In this document: one piece after another, positions 1-8,117 of the stretch
Layout of the letters: each line of letters opens with the position of its first letter
How positions within the stretch are numbered: position 1 is the first letter of the stretch
The notes under the pieces: generated by a model
The model's database searches: none
Seen by the model: the letters and a program-made list of their open reading frames with translations, nothing else
Told to the model about the DNA's origin: nothing
Translations under genes and position numbers: made by a program
Assembly: GCA_045655805.1 (NCBI GenBank)
Contig: JAZOPZ010000014.1
Location: 1-26,943 of the forward strand
Direction of reading: 5' to 3'
Length of the DNA stretch: 26,943 bases
DNA from: UBA11475 sp045655805
GTDB lineage: Bacteria; Bacillota; Clostridia; Christensenellales; Borkfalkiaceae

Positions 1-48
1 TTGATGACCTCCTTTTGATTCTTTGTTGGGTTTGCAGACCTCAACTTT

Positions 49-77
49 ATTATATCAAAAGGAGTTTTTTTATTCAA
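49..77 (-). promoter_or_regulatory. Sigma-A promoter of a leftward gene just outside the window
   Basis: Reading the minus strand, a -35 TTGAAT (72-77) and a -10 TATAAT (49-54) are separated by exactly 17 bp. Downstream, an AAAGGAGGT ribosome site at about 5-14 sits so that a start codon would fall immediately left of base 1. The coding region itself is not in the window. Confidence 0.8.
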
Positions 78-101
78 GAATCATAGGTTTAACCTTTTTT
101 G

Positions 102-124
102 AACCCCGTGTCTAACACGGGGTT
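102..124. terminator. Hairpin with 10-bp stem, probable terminator
   Basis: AACCCCGTGT (102-111) pairs perfectly with ACACGGGGTT (115-124) around a CTA loop. A short T run follows on the plus strand. On the minus strand a C and then six A residues follow, so it is poor as a minus-strand terminator. Its direction of action is unclear because no plus-strand gene lies to its left in the window. Confidence 0.5.
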
Positions 125-138
125 TTCGCTATACAATA

Positions 139-170
139 AAAAACCTATTAGAAAAATCTAATAGGTTTTT
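139..170 (-). terminator. Intrinsic terminator of the repeat lipoprotein gene
   Basis: AAAAACCTATTAG (139-151) and CTAATAGGTTTTT (158-170) form a 13-bp stem with a 6-nt loop, ten bases after the stop codon of the lipoprotein gene at 180. The A/T flanks let it work in both directions. Confidence 0.85.
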
Positions 171-179
171 ATTAGTCAA

Positions 180-3100
180 TTATTCAACCTCACCGATATA
201 GAAGTAACACGAAATACCAGGTGGGCTATACAAGTTTTCATTGCCGAAGTTTACTTCTACGGCATAACGACCAACTTCTGATGGAGGACCGTCAAGTTTT
301 TCAACCCAATCGCCGGTAGTAGGATCCAAAATCCAATAAGCGTAAGTTAAGTTGAAGTCTGCTTTAATTAAGATGTAGCCTTCGCCTTCCTTTTGGGCAA
401 TATACGCATCTAAATCAAAGGTGATATCTACTGCGTCTCCAGTATAAGCGAGCGTAGGTTCATCCATACCACAAGAGAAATATTGAGCGTCTTTATAAGA
501 ACCACTCATACTAGAAGTATACACGGTAAGGATTTCTGTAGTATACGACCAATCTGCGCTAGGCGCGCCTTCTTCTACAGTAGGCAATCTATAATTCTTT
601 TGATTTTCTTCACCAATGATGAAATAATATGCCTTTAATTGATAATAGCCTTCAGATTCAACTGGACGCCCGTCGCCTTGATAATCGCCTTTATAATCGC
701 CGTTAATGTAGAGAGAATAAAAAATGTAAATTTTTTCGGTATCGTATTCGGCGTTAACTAAATATGGCAATTCTGGTGGCGTGTTATTATCGTAGTAACA
801 ATCAGTCCACGCCGACCATTCAAATGGATTTGTTATGGTTAAAACTGCCTTTTTTATTTCCCAATCAAACGTTAAAGCACTAGTTGGATTATCGCTTAAA
901 TCGTCAGGGGTATCGTCAGCCCAAACGTAGTTTCTGCTTAAAACACCAGGATTCTTTAACGAAACGACGCATTGATATTGACCTGCATCTCTTGCAGAAG
1001 TATATTGAATAGTAACTAAATTTTCGTCAGCGCCAACGAGAGCATAGGTTTTAACTGTTCCGTCGTAAACGAAATCTACGCTAGGCGCAGTAGGTTTAGT
1101 AACTACTTTTGACTTAATTACCCAGTCGAAAGTAACAGGAGAAGTAGTTTTATCTGCCCATTGATCGTGAACATTGTCTTTAATAGACACGGTAGTTGTA
1201 TACGAACCAGCCTCAGTTTTTACGTTGTCGGCAATGGTCATATAAGTGTCGTCAAACCCTTCAGGCGAGTATCTACAATCACGACCTGAATATTCGAACT
1301 TAAATTCATTATAAGATAAGTCTGCGGTAGGTTTTTCAATCAAACGCTTTTGAATAGTCCAATAAAGCCATCTTTCATTATCTTGACCAACTGTACCAGT
1401 TGCCCATTTATAGTTTTCAGAATTGAGCGTTACGATAATAGTATACATTTTTGGTTCAATTTGCGTAATATTGTCTGAAATGGTCAAGCAATCAGCAAAA
1501 TCCCCCACGAAATGTCCAAGACCACCGAGTTGAACGGTTTGTTCTTCACCCGTATAATAATAGTCATCCTTATTAAGTATCTCTGGATTTATCACCATTT
1601 GATGTAAAGTCCAAGTTATGGTAAGAGGGCTTGAATCAATATTGTCTAGATTATTATAATATGGCCAACTGTAATTGTCGTCGTCCTTTAAAGTAACGAC
1701 CGCTTTATTATCTTTACTAGCATCGGTAGCAGTATGCCCCGTAATATCCATCAAGTCTGCGTCGTAATTCTCAAGTATATTAATTAAAGATTGTTCTGAA
1801 CCATTATAAGTTAGTTTACTATACTCTTTAATACGTGGCATATCAACAGGCATTGGTATCATTTTATAGTCAAACTCATAATAATCAGTAGACGCTTTAC
1901 CGTCTTCTTGCCACTTGTAGTTTAAGGTATCAGCCAAATAAATCTTCGCGGTATAATTACCTACTACGGTTTGTTTATTATCCGTAATATTATAGTAACC
2001 CGATAATGCTTCCCAGAAAGTAAAGGTTTGCTCTGAACCGTTATAAACTTTAGTTGTTCCGTCAGAATAAATGTTTGGTCGGTCGATTGACTTTGGATAA
2101 ATATTCCACTCTAAAACAGCCTCGGTAATATTGCCGAAAGAGAAATTAAAGTTATTAGCAAGCCCGTCTTTTAATTTGAAAGTAATCCTATAATTTCCAT
2201 CAACTTTTACGTTAGTTGCCGTCAAATCACCGGTAGGACTTTCAAATAAATAATTATCGTAAACGGCCTCAATCGTAATATCAACAGGGTCGCCATCGTA
2301 TTCGTGTTGAGCGGTGCTAAGATATGGTAAACCACAATCTAAATTCGCTTTGGTGATATGCCAATCGTAAGATACGGTAGTGTTAGTGCCGTCTTCCCAT
2401 TCGTACAAATCTTTATTGATAATATCAAAATTTACTACGTAATCGCCTACGCCAGTTTGTTTATTGCCTGATACCGAAATATCAGGATGCCCTTCGTAAT
2501 AGCCTTCTACAAAGAAAAAATTAGCAATGTTTTGTTCGTTGGCTTCGTAAGTATTAGTCACGTACTCAAGTACCATACTGTTAGAAATTAAAGTAGGCTT
2601 CGTTAATTGACCGATTATAATAGACCAATTTAACAATAAATCGTCACTACTACCCGTTGACCATTGATAATTGTTAACGTCTGCTAATTTAATGTAAGCG
2701 GTATAATCGCCAATTTCAGTTTCTTGGAAAAAAGATTCACCGTCCTCGTTTACATACGAAAATTCACCGGTAGACGAATAATCAAATGACGGACATTTAT
2801 AACCCGAGTCGTATCTAAAAGTTTGGTTGTTAGTATAATTAGGTATTTCTACCACCTTTTTGTTGATAACCCACTCAAAAGTAATAGGGCTTGAAGTGCC
2901 GTCGTCCCAAATATAACCGGTTTTTAAAGAAACTACGACGTCGTAAGTGCCAGCGTTGGTTTGTACGTTACCACTAATCGTCATTTTGTCGTCGTCAAAC
3001 CAACTTGGCGTAAGGTATTGAGTAAACGTATCGTATGTATAAACGCTTTCGGTTAACACCGTAGGTTTGGTAATTTGTTGTTCAACCACTACCACGTAGT

Positions 3101-3464
3101 ACGTAAACGAATAACCGTTATACGATACCGAAACCGTATAAGTGCCGAGCGCTAAATTTTCACCCGTCATAAGTTCGCTTGGAATTGAATAAGTACAATT
3201 AGCCACGTCAACGGATTGAACGTTACCGTTAGAGTAGTTTTCCGTTAAGGAGAAAGAATATTCGCTTAAAGAAAAACTCGTTGCATAAGGAACTGTAAAC
3301 GTTTTATTTGATTCGTTATAATATTCAGTATAACCACCACCAACTTCAGCAGTAACGCTAGTTAAAGTTGGTTCTTCGTTTTTCTTCTTGCAAGCCGTTA
3401 GTATAAACATACAAGAAACCACTAAACACATAGCAAATAAAAGCGTGAGAACTTTCCTTTTCAT
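180..3464 (-). CDS. Large surface lipoprotein with tandem Ig/MBG-like repeats
   Basis: A 1094-residue secreted lipoprotein. Residues 1-25 are a signal peptide ending in the lipobox LTAC, with lipidation at Cys25. Most of the remainder is about nine degenerate repeats of roughly 80-90 residues. Each has an N-terminal KPT-like strand, a Y-x-G motif, a central GxYxxxVxLK element, then YxWxDGT, and closes with F/L-x-W-x-I-x-K (for example FEWVINKK, YDWHITK, LYWTIQK, FDWVIKS, FDWEIKK). This resembles the MBG/YDG-type bacterial beta-sandwich repeats of surface proteins from gut Firmicutes; a role in adhesion or glycan contact is inference. There is no LPXTG sorting signal or visible enzyme domain. 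The gene is monocistronic, with its own consensus promoter, AGGAGG site and terminator. The last 200 residues diverge from the repeat pattern. Confidence 0.85.
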   Translation of the reverse strand: MKRKVLTLLFAMCLVVSCMFILTACKKKNEEPTLTSVTAEVGGGYTEYYNESNKTFTVPYATSFSLSEYSFSLTENYSNGNVQSVDVANCTYSIPSELMTGENLALGTYTVSVSYNGYSFTYYVVVVEQQITKPTVLTESVYTYDTFTQYLTPSWFDDDKMTISGNVQTNAGTYDVVVSLKTGYIWDDGTSSPITFEWVINKKVVEIPNYTNNQTFRYDSGYKCPSFDYSSTGEFSYVNEDGESFFQETEIGDYTAYIKLADVNNYQWSTGSSDDLLLNWSIIIGQLTKPTLISNSMVLEYVTNTYEANEQNIANFFFVEGYYEGHPDISVSGNKQTGVGDYVVNFDIINKDLYEWEDGTNTTVSYDWHITKANLDCGLPYLSTAQHEYDGDPVDITIEAVYDNYLFESPTGDLTATNVKVDGNYRITFKLKDGLANNFNFSFGNITEAVLEWNIYPKSIDRPNIYSDGTTKVYNGSEQTFTFWEALSGYYNITDNKQTVVGNYTAKIYLADTLNYKWQEDGKASTDYYEFDYKMIPMPVDMPRIKEYSKLTYNGSEQSLINILENYDADLMDITGHTATDASKDNKAVVTLKDDDNYSWPYYNNLDNIDSSPLTITWTLHQMVINPEILNKDDYYYTGEEQTVQLGGLGHFVGDFADCLTISDNITQIEPKMYTIIVTLNSENYKWATGTVGQDNERWLYWTIQKRLIEKPTADLSYNEFKFEYSGRDCRYSPEGFDDTYMTIADNVKTEAGSYTTTVSIKDNVHDQWADKTTSPVTFDWVIKSKVVTKPTAPSVDFVYDGTVKTYALVGADENLVTIQYTSARDAGQYQCVVSLKNPGVLSRNYVWADDTPDDLSDNPTSALTFDWEIKKAVLTITNPFEWSAWTDCYYDNNTPPELPYLVNAEYDTEKIYIFYSLYINGDYKGDYQGDGRPVESEGYYQLKAYYFIIGEENQKNYRLPTVEEGAPSADWSYTTEILTVYTSSMSGSYKDAQYFSCGMDEPTLAYTGDAVDITFDLDAYIAQKEGEGYILIKADFNLTYAYWILDPTTGDWVEKLDGPPSEVGRYAVEVNFGNENLYSPPGISCYFYIGEVE

Positions 3465-3492
3465 AACATCCTCCTAAAATTTATTTATATTG

Positions 3493-3510
3493 TAGATATA
3501 TATATCTACT
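3493..3510. repeat. 18-bp perfect palindrome in the lipoprotein 5' leader
   Basis: GTAGATATATATATCTAC is a perfect inverted repeat just downstream of the predicted transcription start (about 3512) and upstream of the AGGAGG site at about 3470-3475. It could be a protein operator or a 5' RNA hairpin that stabilises the mRNA. Neither can be decided from sequence. Confidence 0.6.
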
Positions 3511-3518
3511 TATTAAGC

Positions 3519-3547
3519 ATTATACCCCTACTGACATTAATTGTCAA
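3519..3547 (-). promoter_or_regulatory. Consensus sigma-A promoter of the lipoprotein gene
   Basis: TTGACA (-35, 3542-3547) and TATAAT (-10, 3519-3524) are both perfect consensus with a 17-bp spacer on the minus strand. This predicts strong constitutive expression of the large lipoprotein unless the palindrome immediately downstream is an operator. Confidence 0.9.
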
Positions 3548-3606
3548 GGATTTTTAAAAAGTAAAATTTATTTTAATAAATCTTAAGTTTTATCGTTAAA
3601 CACAAC

Positions 3607-3635
3607 AAAAAAAGACGGCTGTCGCCGTCCTTTTT
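3607..3635 (-). terminator. Intrinsic terminator of the antiporter gene
   Basis: GACGGC (3614-3619) and GCCGTC (3624-3629) pair around a 4-nt loop, and seven T residues follow on the minus strand. It lies 12 bases beyond the antiporter stop codon. Confidence 0.85.
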
Positions 3636-3646
3636 ATTTAATGAAA

Positions 3647-4648
3647 TTAACCCACAAACGCAAATTGTAACACCAAGTACGCCGTGTAAATTGCCAAGAG
3701 TGAAATGCCTTGCCATCTTTGCAACTTTCCCTTAAATAAAGTAGGTAAAGTTAAAATAGCCATAACTGCAAACATTACCGGAATATCAAGTATAAACGAC
3801 GCGTTCATACCAAAAAGCGTTGATGAAAGTGGCACACTAAATGGACTAATAGTAATCGCTACGCCTGATACAAGCACGAGATTAAAGATATTTGCGCCGA
3901 TAATATTGCCAAGCGAAAGTGCGCCGTGTCCTTTAATTAGAGAAGTAATTGCCGTAACTAATTCAGGCAACGAAGTTCCAAGCGCAACAACGGTAAGACC
4001 GATAACTGATTCAGGTACGCCGAGTTGTTGAGCAATTGAAGTTGCGCTTTCAACCAAGAGATATGCGCCTATCGCAATAACGAGCGCGCCAACGACAAGC
4101 ATACCGATATCTTTAATCAAACCTGCTTTAGAAACTTCTTCCGTTTCAACTTCTTCAATAGAAACCATTTCCGCATCAACAGGGGCTTTTTTCATATTGA
4201 GCACGTTAACGATCATATATGCGACGAACGCCACGAGTAAAACGATACCCGTCCAAAGTGCAAAGCCTTGCGCGATATATGCATTGAGCGAATAAAATAT
4301 ACCAACTGCAAAAAAGCAACATACAGGGAAGAACATTGCCTTTTTATCAGCCTTGCCAGGCTTAATAGCAACCGTAATTGCTGCAATAAGAGAAGTGTTG
4401 CAAATAATTGAACCGATAGCGTTACCGTAAGCAATTTCACTTGCGCCACTAATAGCGCCGATTGCCGAAGTCATAACTTCAGGTAAAGTGGTACCGATTG
4501 AAACTACCGTTGCGCCTATTAAAAGTTCAGGCAAGTGAAAGCGTTTAGCAATCCCAGACGCTGCATCAACGAACCAATCGCCACCCTTAATGAGCAAGAT
4601 AAACCCAAACGCAAGCAAGAAATATTCCGTTGGAATAAAGTCAAACAT
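3647..4648 (-). CDS. CaCA-family cation antiporter, probable Mn2+/Ca2+ exporter (YrbG-like)
   Basis: A 333-residue integral membrane protein of the Ca2+/cation antiporter superfamily. The two inverted alpha-repeats are clear: the first has GTTLPE at 52-57 followed by GNAIGS at about 75-80, and the second has GTSLPE at 224-229 followed by GNIIGANIFN. The acidic residues E57 and E229 are the family's ion-coordinating positions. A charged acidic cytosolic loop (about 151-178) separates the halves. The start chosen is the ATG at 4648, preceded by AAAGGAG; an in-frame upstream ATG at 4726 lies inside the leader terminator and has no ribosome site. Family members are usually annotated Na+/Ca2+ exchangers, but the Mn2+-sensing riboswitch in the leader suggests that manganese efflux is the regulated function (inference). 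Confidence 0.9.
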   Translation of the reverse strand: MFDFIPTEYFLLAFGFILLIKGGDWFVDAASGIAKRFHLPELLIGATVVSIGTTLPEVMTSAIGAISGASEIAYGNAIGSIICNTSLIAAITVAIKPGKADKKAMFFPVCCFFAVGIFYSLNAYIAQGFALWTGIVLLVAFVAYMIVNVLNMKKAPVDAEMVSIEEVETEEVSKAGLIKDIGMLVVGALVIAIGAYLLVESATSIAQQLGVPESVIGLTVVALGTSLPELVTAITSLIKGHGALSLGNIIGANIFNLVLVSGVAITISPFSVPLSSTLFGMNASFILDIPVMFAVMAILTLPTLFKGKLQRWQGISLLAIYTAYLVLQFAFVG

Positions 4649-4724
4649 AATCGCATCTCCTTTTCTGTAGTATGTATAAACTTTTATATCTTTAGCCTTA
4701 AACAAGGCATATTGCCGTAAAAAC

Positions 4725-4768
4725 AAAAAAACGACCTTCCCCGCGACAAAATAAACACGGAAAAAGTC
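4725..4768 (-). terminator. Riboswitch expression platform: intrinsic terminator
   Basis: The arms 4756-4768 and 4733-4745 pair over all 13 positions (some G-U) around a 10-nt loop, and seven U residues follow (4731-4725). The 5' arm (GACUUUUUCC...) contains the 3' strand of aptamer stem P1 (CUUUUU). Folding of the aptamer and of the terminator is therefore mutually exclusive, giving a transcriptional ON switch. Confidence 0.85.
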
Positions 4769-4844
4769 TTGAAAATTAAGTTACAACCGAGCGTAAGCCG
4801 TATTGACGATTGTAACACGCAAAAGCGCCTTCTACTCCCTTTTT
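4761..4844 (-). ncRNA. yybP-ykoY-type manganese riboswitch aptamer
   Basis: In RNA sense the leader contains AAAAAGGGAGUAG at its 5' end. A P3 stem, GUUACAA (4816-4810) with UUGUAAC (4786-4780), encloses UCGUCAAUACGGC. The aptamer closes with UUUUCAAGACUUUUUCC. These match, in order, the AAAGGGGAGUAG, UCGUCAAU, CGG and AGCAAGACCUUUCC elements of the known Mn2+-sensing yybP-ykoY aptamer. Stem P1 pairs the first A-rich stretch with CUUUUU. It sits between a good promoter and the antiporter gene, the usual context for this class. Family identity comes from motif recall and pairing, not a covariance search. Confidence 0.85.
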
Positions 4845-4865
4845 GAGAAAATTAAGTTCTTTTTT

Positions 4866-4893
4866 ATTATACATCAAAAACCTAATTTGTCAA
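4866..4893 (-). promoter_or_regulatory. Promoter of the Mn riboswitch-antiporter unit
   Basis: TTGACA (4888-4893) and TATAAT (4866-4871) with a 16-bp spacer on the minus strand. Transcription would start at about 4859, giving a roughly 210-nt leader that contains the riboswitch. Confidence 0.85.
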
Positions 4894-4935
4894 ACTTTTT
4901 TAGAAAAAATATATCGTATAAATTTAATTTCACCA

Positions 4936-4964
4936 TTGAAAACCAAATACCACGGTGCTAAAAT
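4936..4964 (+). promoter_or_regulatory. Promoter of the SGNH hydrolase gene
   Basis: TTGAAA (4936-4941) and TAAAAT (4959-4964) with a 17-bp spacer, followed by the ribosome site AGGAG at 4982-4986. It diverges from the antiporter promoter. Confidence 0.75.
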
Positions 4965-4994
4965 ATTAACAGCAACTAACTAGGAGTTACGATT

Positions 4995-6062
4995 ATGGAA
5001 AAAATCATTTTAAATGACGAAAACGCTATCGGTATGCTTTACTTTATCCCTAATGATGAATTTAAAGAAGGCGTTCCTAGTAAAGGTTATATTAAAGAGC
5101 GCTATCAAGAAGGTTCCGTTTATTACGGTGAAGGCGAATATGACGGTAAAAACTTCTATCGTCAAGGTCACGGCGTTCAAGAATTTTCACACTCTGATAT
5201 GAAGAACGGTGAACATATTGGTGTCCCTGCATACTCTAAAATTTATAAATTCGTTGGTGATTACGATAGACACGCTAGCGCTTGGATGTACGGCAACGGC
5301 ATTTTCTACTTTACCGACCAAAACGATAAACCACTCGCTTTTTGTAAAGGTTTTTTCTGTTGCACCACTAAAATTGACGCTTGGCACGGCGATTTTGATT
5401 ACGATACCCTTTTGCAAGGCTTTACCAAGGATATGGAAATTGAATTAATTCCATTTAAAGGTGCGCACGATAGACTTGTTGAAGAGCACGCTGGCAAAAC
5501 TTGTGAGTACTTGTTTTTCGGCGACAGTTGGGTTGAACACTGGCGCGACGTAAATCGTTTCCCTAACCACGCAACTTTTTATAAAGATACTGCTCACCTT
5601 GACGCCTTAAACGTAGGTATCGGTGGCACTAAATACGCCGACTGGATTGATTGGCTTGACGAATTAGTAATTCCGTTTAACCCAAAGAAGATTTTTATAA
5701 ACCTTGGTTTTAACGATTTACACAACGGCTTTAGTGTTCAAAAAACTTATAACGATTTTATCGCAGTTACCGAGGGCATACATAAGGCGTTACCTAACGC
5801 TAAAATTTACATCAACGCAGTTACCCATTGTAGCGTTTTCGATGCTTTCTTTGAAAAGGAATTAGAAGTAAACAAATTACTTAAAGAGCGTTGCGATAGC
5901 ACCGACTACTTAACCTATATCCCAGTTGACTTACTATTTATGAAAGACGGCAAGCGTTTTGAAGATATGGACGATTATTGCATTGAAGACCACTTGCACT
6001 TAAACGGCAAAGGCTACGCTATTTGGGTTCCTTGCGTAATGGATTATATCAAAAATAAATAG
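4995..6062 (+). CDS. SGNH/GDSL hydrolase with N-terminal MORN-like region
   Basis: A 355-residue soluble protein without a signal peptide. The C-terminal half carries the SGNH hydrolase blocks: GDS with nucleophile Ser178 (block I), GIGG at 208-211 (block II Gly), GFND at 238-241 (block III Asn240), and DHLH at 332-335 (block V Asp332/His335). This predicts an esterase, deacetylase or lipase acting on an unknown ester. Residues about 38-110 contain two MORN-like glycine/aromatic repeats (YYGEGEYDG...GHG and FVGDY...YGNGIFYF). MORN units often mediate membrane or protein contact. The gene stands alone between two minus-strand units, with its own promoter and a shared bidirectional terminator. 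The substrate cannot be told from sequence. Confidence 0.85.
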   Translation: MEKIILNDENAIGMLYFIPNDEFKEGVPSKGYIKERYQEGSVYYGEGEYDGKNFYRQGHGVQEFSHSDMKNGEHIGVPAYSKIYKFVGDYDRHASAWMYGNGIFYFTDQNDKPLAFCKGFFCCTTKIDAWHGDFDYDTLLQGFTKDMEIELIPFKGAHDRLVEEHAGKTCEYLFFGDSWVEHWRDVNRFPNHATFYKDTAHLDALNVGIGGTKYADWIDWLDELVIPFNPKKIFINLGFNDLHNGFSVQKTYNDFIAVTEGIHKALPNAKIYINAVTHCSVFDAFFEKELEVNKLLKERCDSTDYLTYIPVDLLFMKDGKRFEDMDDYCIEDHLHLNGKGYAIWVPCVMDYIKNK

Positions 6063-6130
6063 ATAACGGTCAATTTTGACGACACCGTTCGGCGTCAAAT
6101 AGGTATTTTTAACAATTTTATCAACAAAAA

Positions 6131-6150
6131 AAGCGACTTTTAAGTCGCTT
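6131..6150. terminator. Bidirectional terminator between convergent genes
   Basis: AAGCGACTT (6131-6139) pairs with AAGTCGCTT (6142-6150). The stem is flanked by A7 on the left and T6 on the right, so it can end both the SGNH hydrolase transcript and the yebC transcript. Confidence 0.85.
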
Positions 6151-6172
6151 TTTTATTTTTTAATTTACAAAA

Positions 6173-6910
6173 TTATTCTTCTTCGTCGTCTGGTAAATCA
6201 ACGTTGTGATAAACGTCTTGAACGTCGTCTAAATCTTCAAGCGCGTCGATAAGCCTTTCAAATTTAGCCAAATCTTCACCTTCTAAAGTGATTTTATTTT
6301 GTGGAATCATAGTAACTTCTGCCGAGAAGAAGTTCATACCCTTTTCTTCAAGATACTTTCTAACGTCAGAGAAAGCCGAAACTGAAGTGTTTACAACAAA
6401 AGCATCGTCTTCTGCAATAAAATCGTCAGCGCCTGCTTCGAGAGCGTATTCCATAACGGTGTCTTCATCAAGGTCAACGGTTCTTTCGATTACGATAACA
6501 CCCATATTGCTAAAGGTGAAAGATACGCAACCAGCGTTACCTAATTGACCACCGTGCTTACGCATAGCAGTTCTAACAAAGTCAACAGTTCTATTTTTGT
6601 TGTCGGTAAGCGTTTTAATAATAAGCGCGCTACCACAAGGGCCGTAACCTTCGTATTGCAATTCTTCGTAGTTGGTAGCAGAAAGTTCACCAGACGCCTT
6701 TGCTATACAACGCTTAATGTTGTCGTTAGGCATATTTGCAGCCTTTGCTTTTGCAATAGCGTCAGCAAGTTTAGAGTTAGTGTTAGGGTCTGTGCCTTGT
6801 TTAGCGGCAACTGCTAATTCCCTACCGATTTTAGTATAAATTTTGCCTTTAATGGCAGCGTTTTTTTCCTTCTTTTTAGCAACGTTCGCTGCATGTGAAT
6901 GTCCTGACAT
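6173..6910 (-). CDS. yebC: YebC/PmpR-family protein (TACO1-like)
   Basis: A 245-residue protein with the diagnostic N-terminus MSGHSHAANVAKKKEK, then GKIYTKIGRELAVAAKQGG-like sequence, the MPNDNIKRCI helix and the YEELQYEGYGP...LIIKTLTDNKNRT segment. It is full length for the family. YebC proteins were long called transcriptional regulators; related proteins act at the ribosome to relieve stalling on difficult sequences. The usual Lys-Trp after GHS is His-Ala here, a small departure. GGAG lies just upstream of the ATG. It follows the SpoU-type methylase by 25 bp and probably shares its transcript. The C-terminus is strongly acidic (DDEEE). Confidence 0.95.
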   Translation of the reverse strand: MSGHSHAANVAKKKEKNAAIKGKIYTKIGRELAVAAKQGTDPNTNSKLADAIAKAKAANMPNDNIKRCIAKASGELSATNYEELQYEGYGPCGSALIIKTLTDNKNRTVDFVRTAMRKHGGQLGNAGCVSFTFSNMGVIVIERTVDLDEDTVMEYALEAGADDFIAEDDAFVVNTSVSAFSDVRKYLEEKGMNFFSAEVTMIPQNKITLEGEDLAKFERLIDALEDLDDVQDVYHNVDLPDDEEE

Positions 6911-6935
6911 ATAAATCTCCGTAATGTTTAATGTT

Positions 6936-7682
6936 TTATTGTTCAGCAGAATTTTTAAGTAGATACATCAAAATTCCTGCTGAAACGCTTGCGTTCAAAC
7001 TTTCCACCCCGTTTTGCATCGGAATAGAAACTTTATATTTTGCCAAATCCTTAACTTCTTTAGAAACACCGTTTGCCTCGTTACCGATAACCAAACAAAA
7101 ATGCTTTGGTGAAGAAAACTTAAAAACGTTTTCGCCTTCCATCGTGGCAACGACGATAGGTTTATCTATAGCAGAAAGCACTTCTTCACGACTACCGAAA
7201 TATGTTTTAACCTTAAAAATCCCACTCATACTTGAGCGCACTGCTTTTGGCGAGTACGGGTCGGCAGAATTTATAAAGTATACTTCGCTAAAACCTGACG
7301 CTGCAGCCGTTCTAATAATAGCGCCGATATTACCAGGGTCGGAAACACCGTCCGATAAAATACAACAACCACTTGGCGCAGTCAAAATAAAGTTAGGTTT
7401 TTTAACGACGGCAATAACGCCTTGTGGCGAAACTTCGTCACTAACACTTTCAAAAACGCTGTCGGAAACTTCCAACACTTCAACGCCTGACAAAAGTTTA
7501 TCGTCAATGCGATCAAGCATTTGAGTTGTACCAACGACCGTAGTAACTTTATGTGTTGAATTAAGCGCCTCGCAAACGGACTTTAAGCCTTCAACGAGAT
7601 AAAGCTCCGTTTCGTCACGGAATTTCTTTTGTTTTAAGGCACGGATTTGTTTAACGCGTTCGTTTTGTCTTGAAACAATCAT
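6936..7682 (-). CDS. SpoU/TrmH-family RNA 2'-O-methyltransferase
   Basis: A 248-residue SPOUT-class enzyme, probably a 23S rRNA 2'-O-methyltransferase of the TrmH/RlmB-like group. The N-terminal 90 residues form the substrate-binding domain (SRQNERVKQIRALKQKKFR...YLVEG). The C-terminal knot domain shows motif 1 DPGNIGAIIRTA, motif 2 IGNEANGVS and motif 3 SIPMQNGVESLNASVSAGI, which form the trefoil-knot SAM site. In many Firmicutes this family member lies near the infC-rpmI-rplT operon, as here. No good ribosome site precedes the ATG, and a hairpin at 7695-7716 lies immediately upstream. The exact RNA target is not determinable. Confidence 0.92.
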   Translation of the reverse strand: MIVSRQNERVKQIRALKQKKFRDETELYLVEGLKSVCEALNSTHKVTTVVGTTQMLDRIDDKLLSGVEVLEVSDSVFESVSDEVSPQGVIAVVKKPNFILTAPSGCCILSDGVSDPGNIGAIIRTAAASGFSEVYFINSADPYSPKAVRSSMSGIFKVKTYFGSREEVLSAIDKPIVVATMEGENVFKFSSPKHFCLVIGNEANGVSKEVKDLAKYKVSIPMQNGVESLNASVSAGILMYLLKNSAEQ

Positions 7683-7694
7683 TTTTACTAATAA

Positions 7695-7716
7695 GGCTTA
7701 CCCGTAAAGGTAAGCC
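7695..7716 (-). terminator. Hairpin between rplT and the methylase gene
   Basis: GGCTTACC (7695-7702) pairs with GGTAAGCC (7709-7716). On the minus strand it follows the rplT stop and is followed by TTATTAGT, a weak T tract. It is probably a leaky terminator that lowers expression of the downstream methylase and yebC genes. Confidence 0.6.
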
Positions 7717-7750
7717 CCAAACTTTAAGTAATAGTTATTAAGTTAGGCTA

Positions 7751-8101
7751 TTAAATATTAGCCTTTGCCTTTTCAACGAGTGCGGTGAACGCAGCAGCGT
7801 CGCTTCTGCCAATTTCAGCAAGAACTTTTCTGTTAAGATTGATGCCTGCATTTTTGAGACCGAACATAAATTTCGAATATGAAATACCGTTTTGTCTGCA
7901 AGCAGCGTTGATTCTTGCAATCCAAAGACGTCTGAAATCTCTTTTCTTCAACTTTCTGCCAATATAAGCATATTGTTGTGATTTCATAACGGCTTCACGA
8001 GCCACTCTATATCTCTTACTCTTGCCACCCCAGTAGCCTTTTGCTAATTTTAAAATCTTTCTACGTTTTTTAACGCCGTTAACTGCTCTTTTAATACGCA
8101 T
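7751..8101 (-). CDS. rplT: 50S ribosomal protein L20
   Basis: 116 residues, normal length for bL20. Typical sequence: MRIKRAVNGVKKRRKILKLA, then GYWGGKSKRYRVAREAVMKS, YAYIGRKLKKRDFRRLWIARINAACR and the C-terminal globular domain (YSKFMFGLKNAGINLNRKVLAEIG). It binds 23S rRNA early in 50S assembly. In Firmicutes it also represses its own operon by binding the infC leader. GGAGGA lies upstream of the ATG. It is the last gene of infC-rpmI-rplT, 16 bp after rpmI. Confidence 0.98.
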   Translation of the reverse strand: MRIKRAVNGVKKRRKILKLAKGYWGGKSKRYRVAREAVMKSQQYAYIGRKLKKRDFRRLWIARINAACRQNGISYSKFMFGLKNAGINLNRKVLAEIGRSDAAAFTALVEKAKANI

Positions 8102-8117
8102 TGTCTAATCCTCCGAA

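Noticed and set aside
3705..4031. 108-aa plus-strand frame opposite the antiporter gene
   Set aside because: Antisense shadow of a gene with clear family motifs, with no ribosome site.
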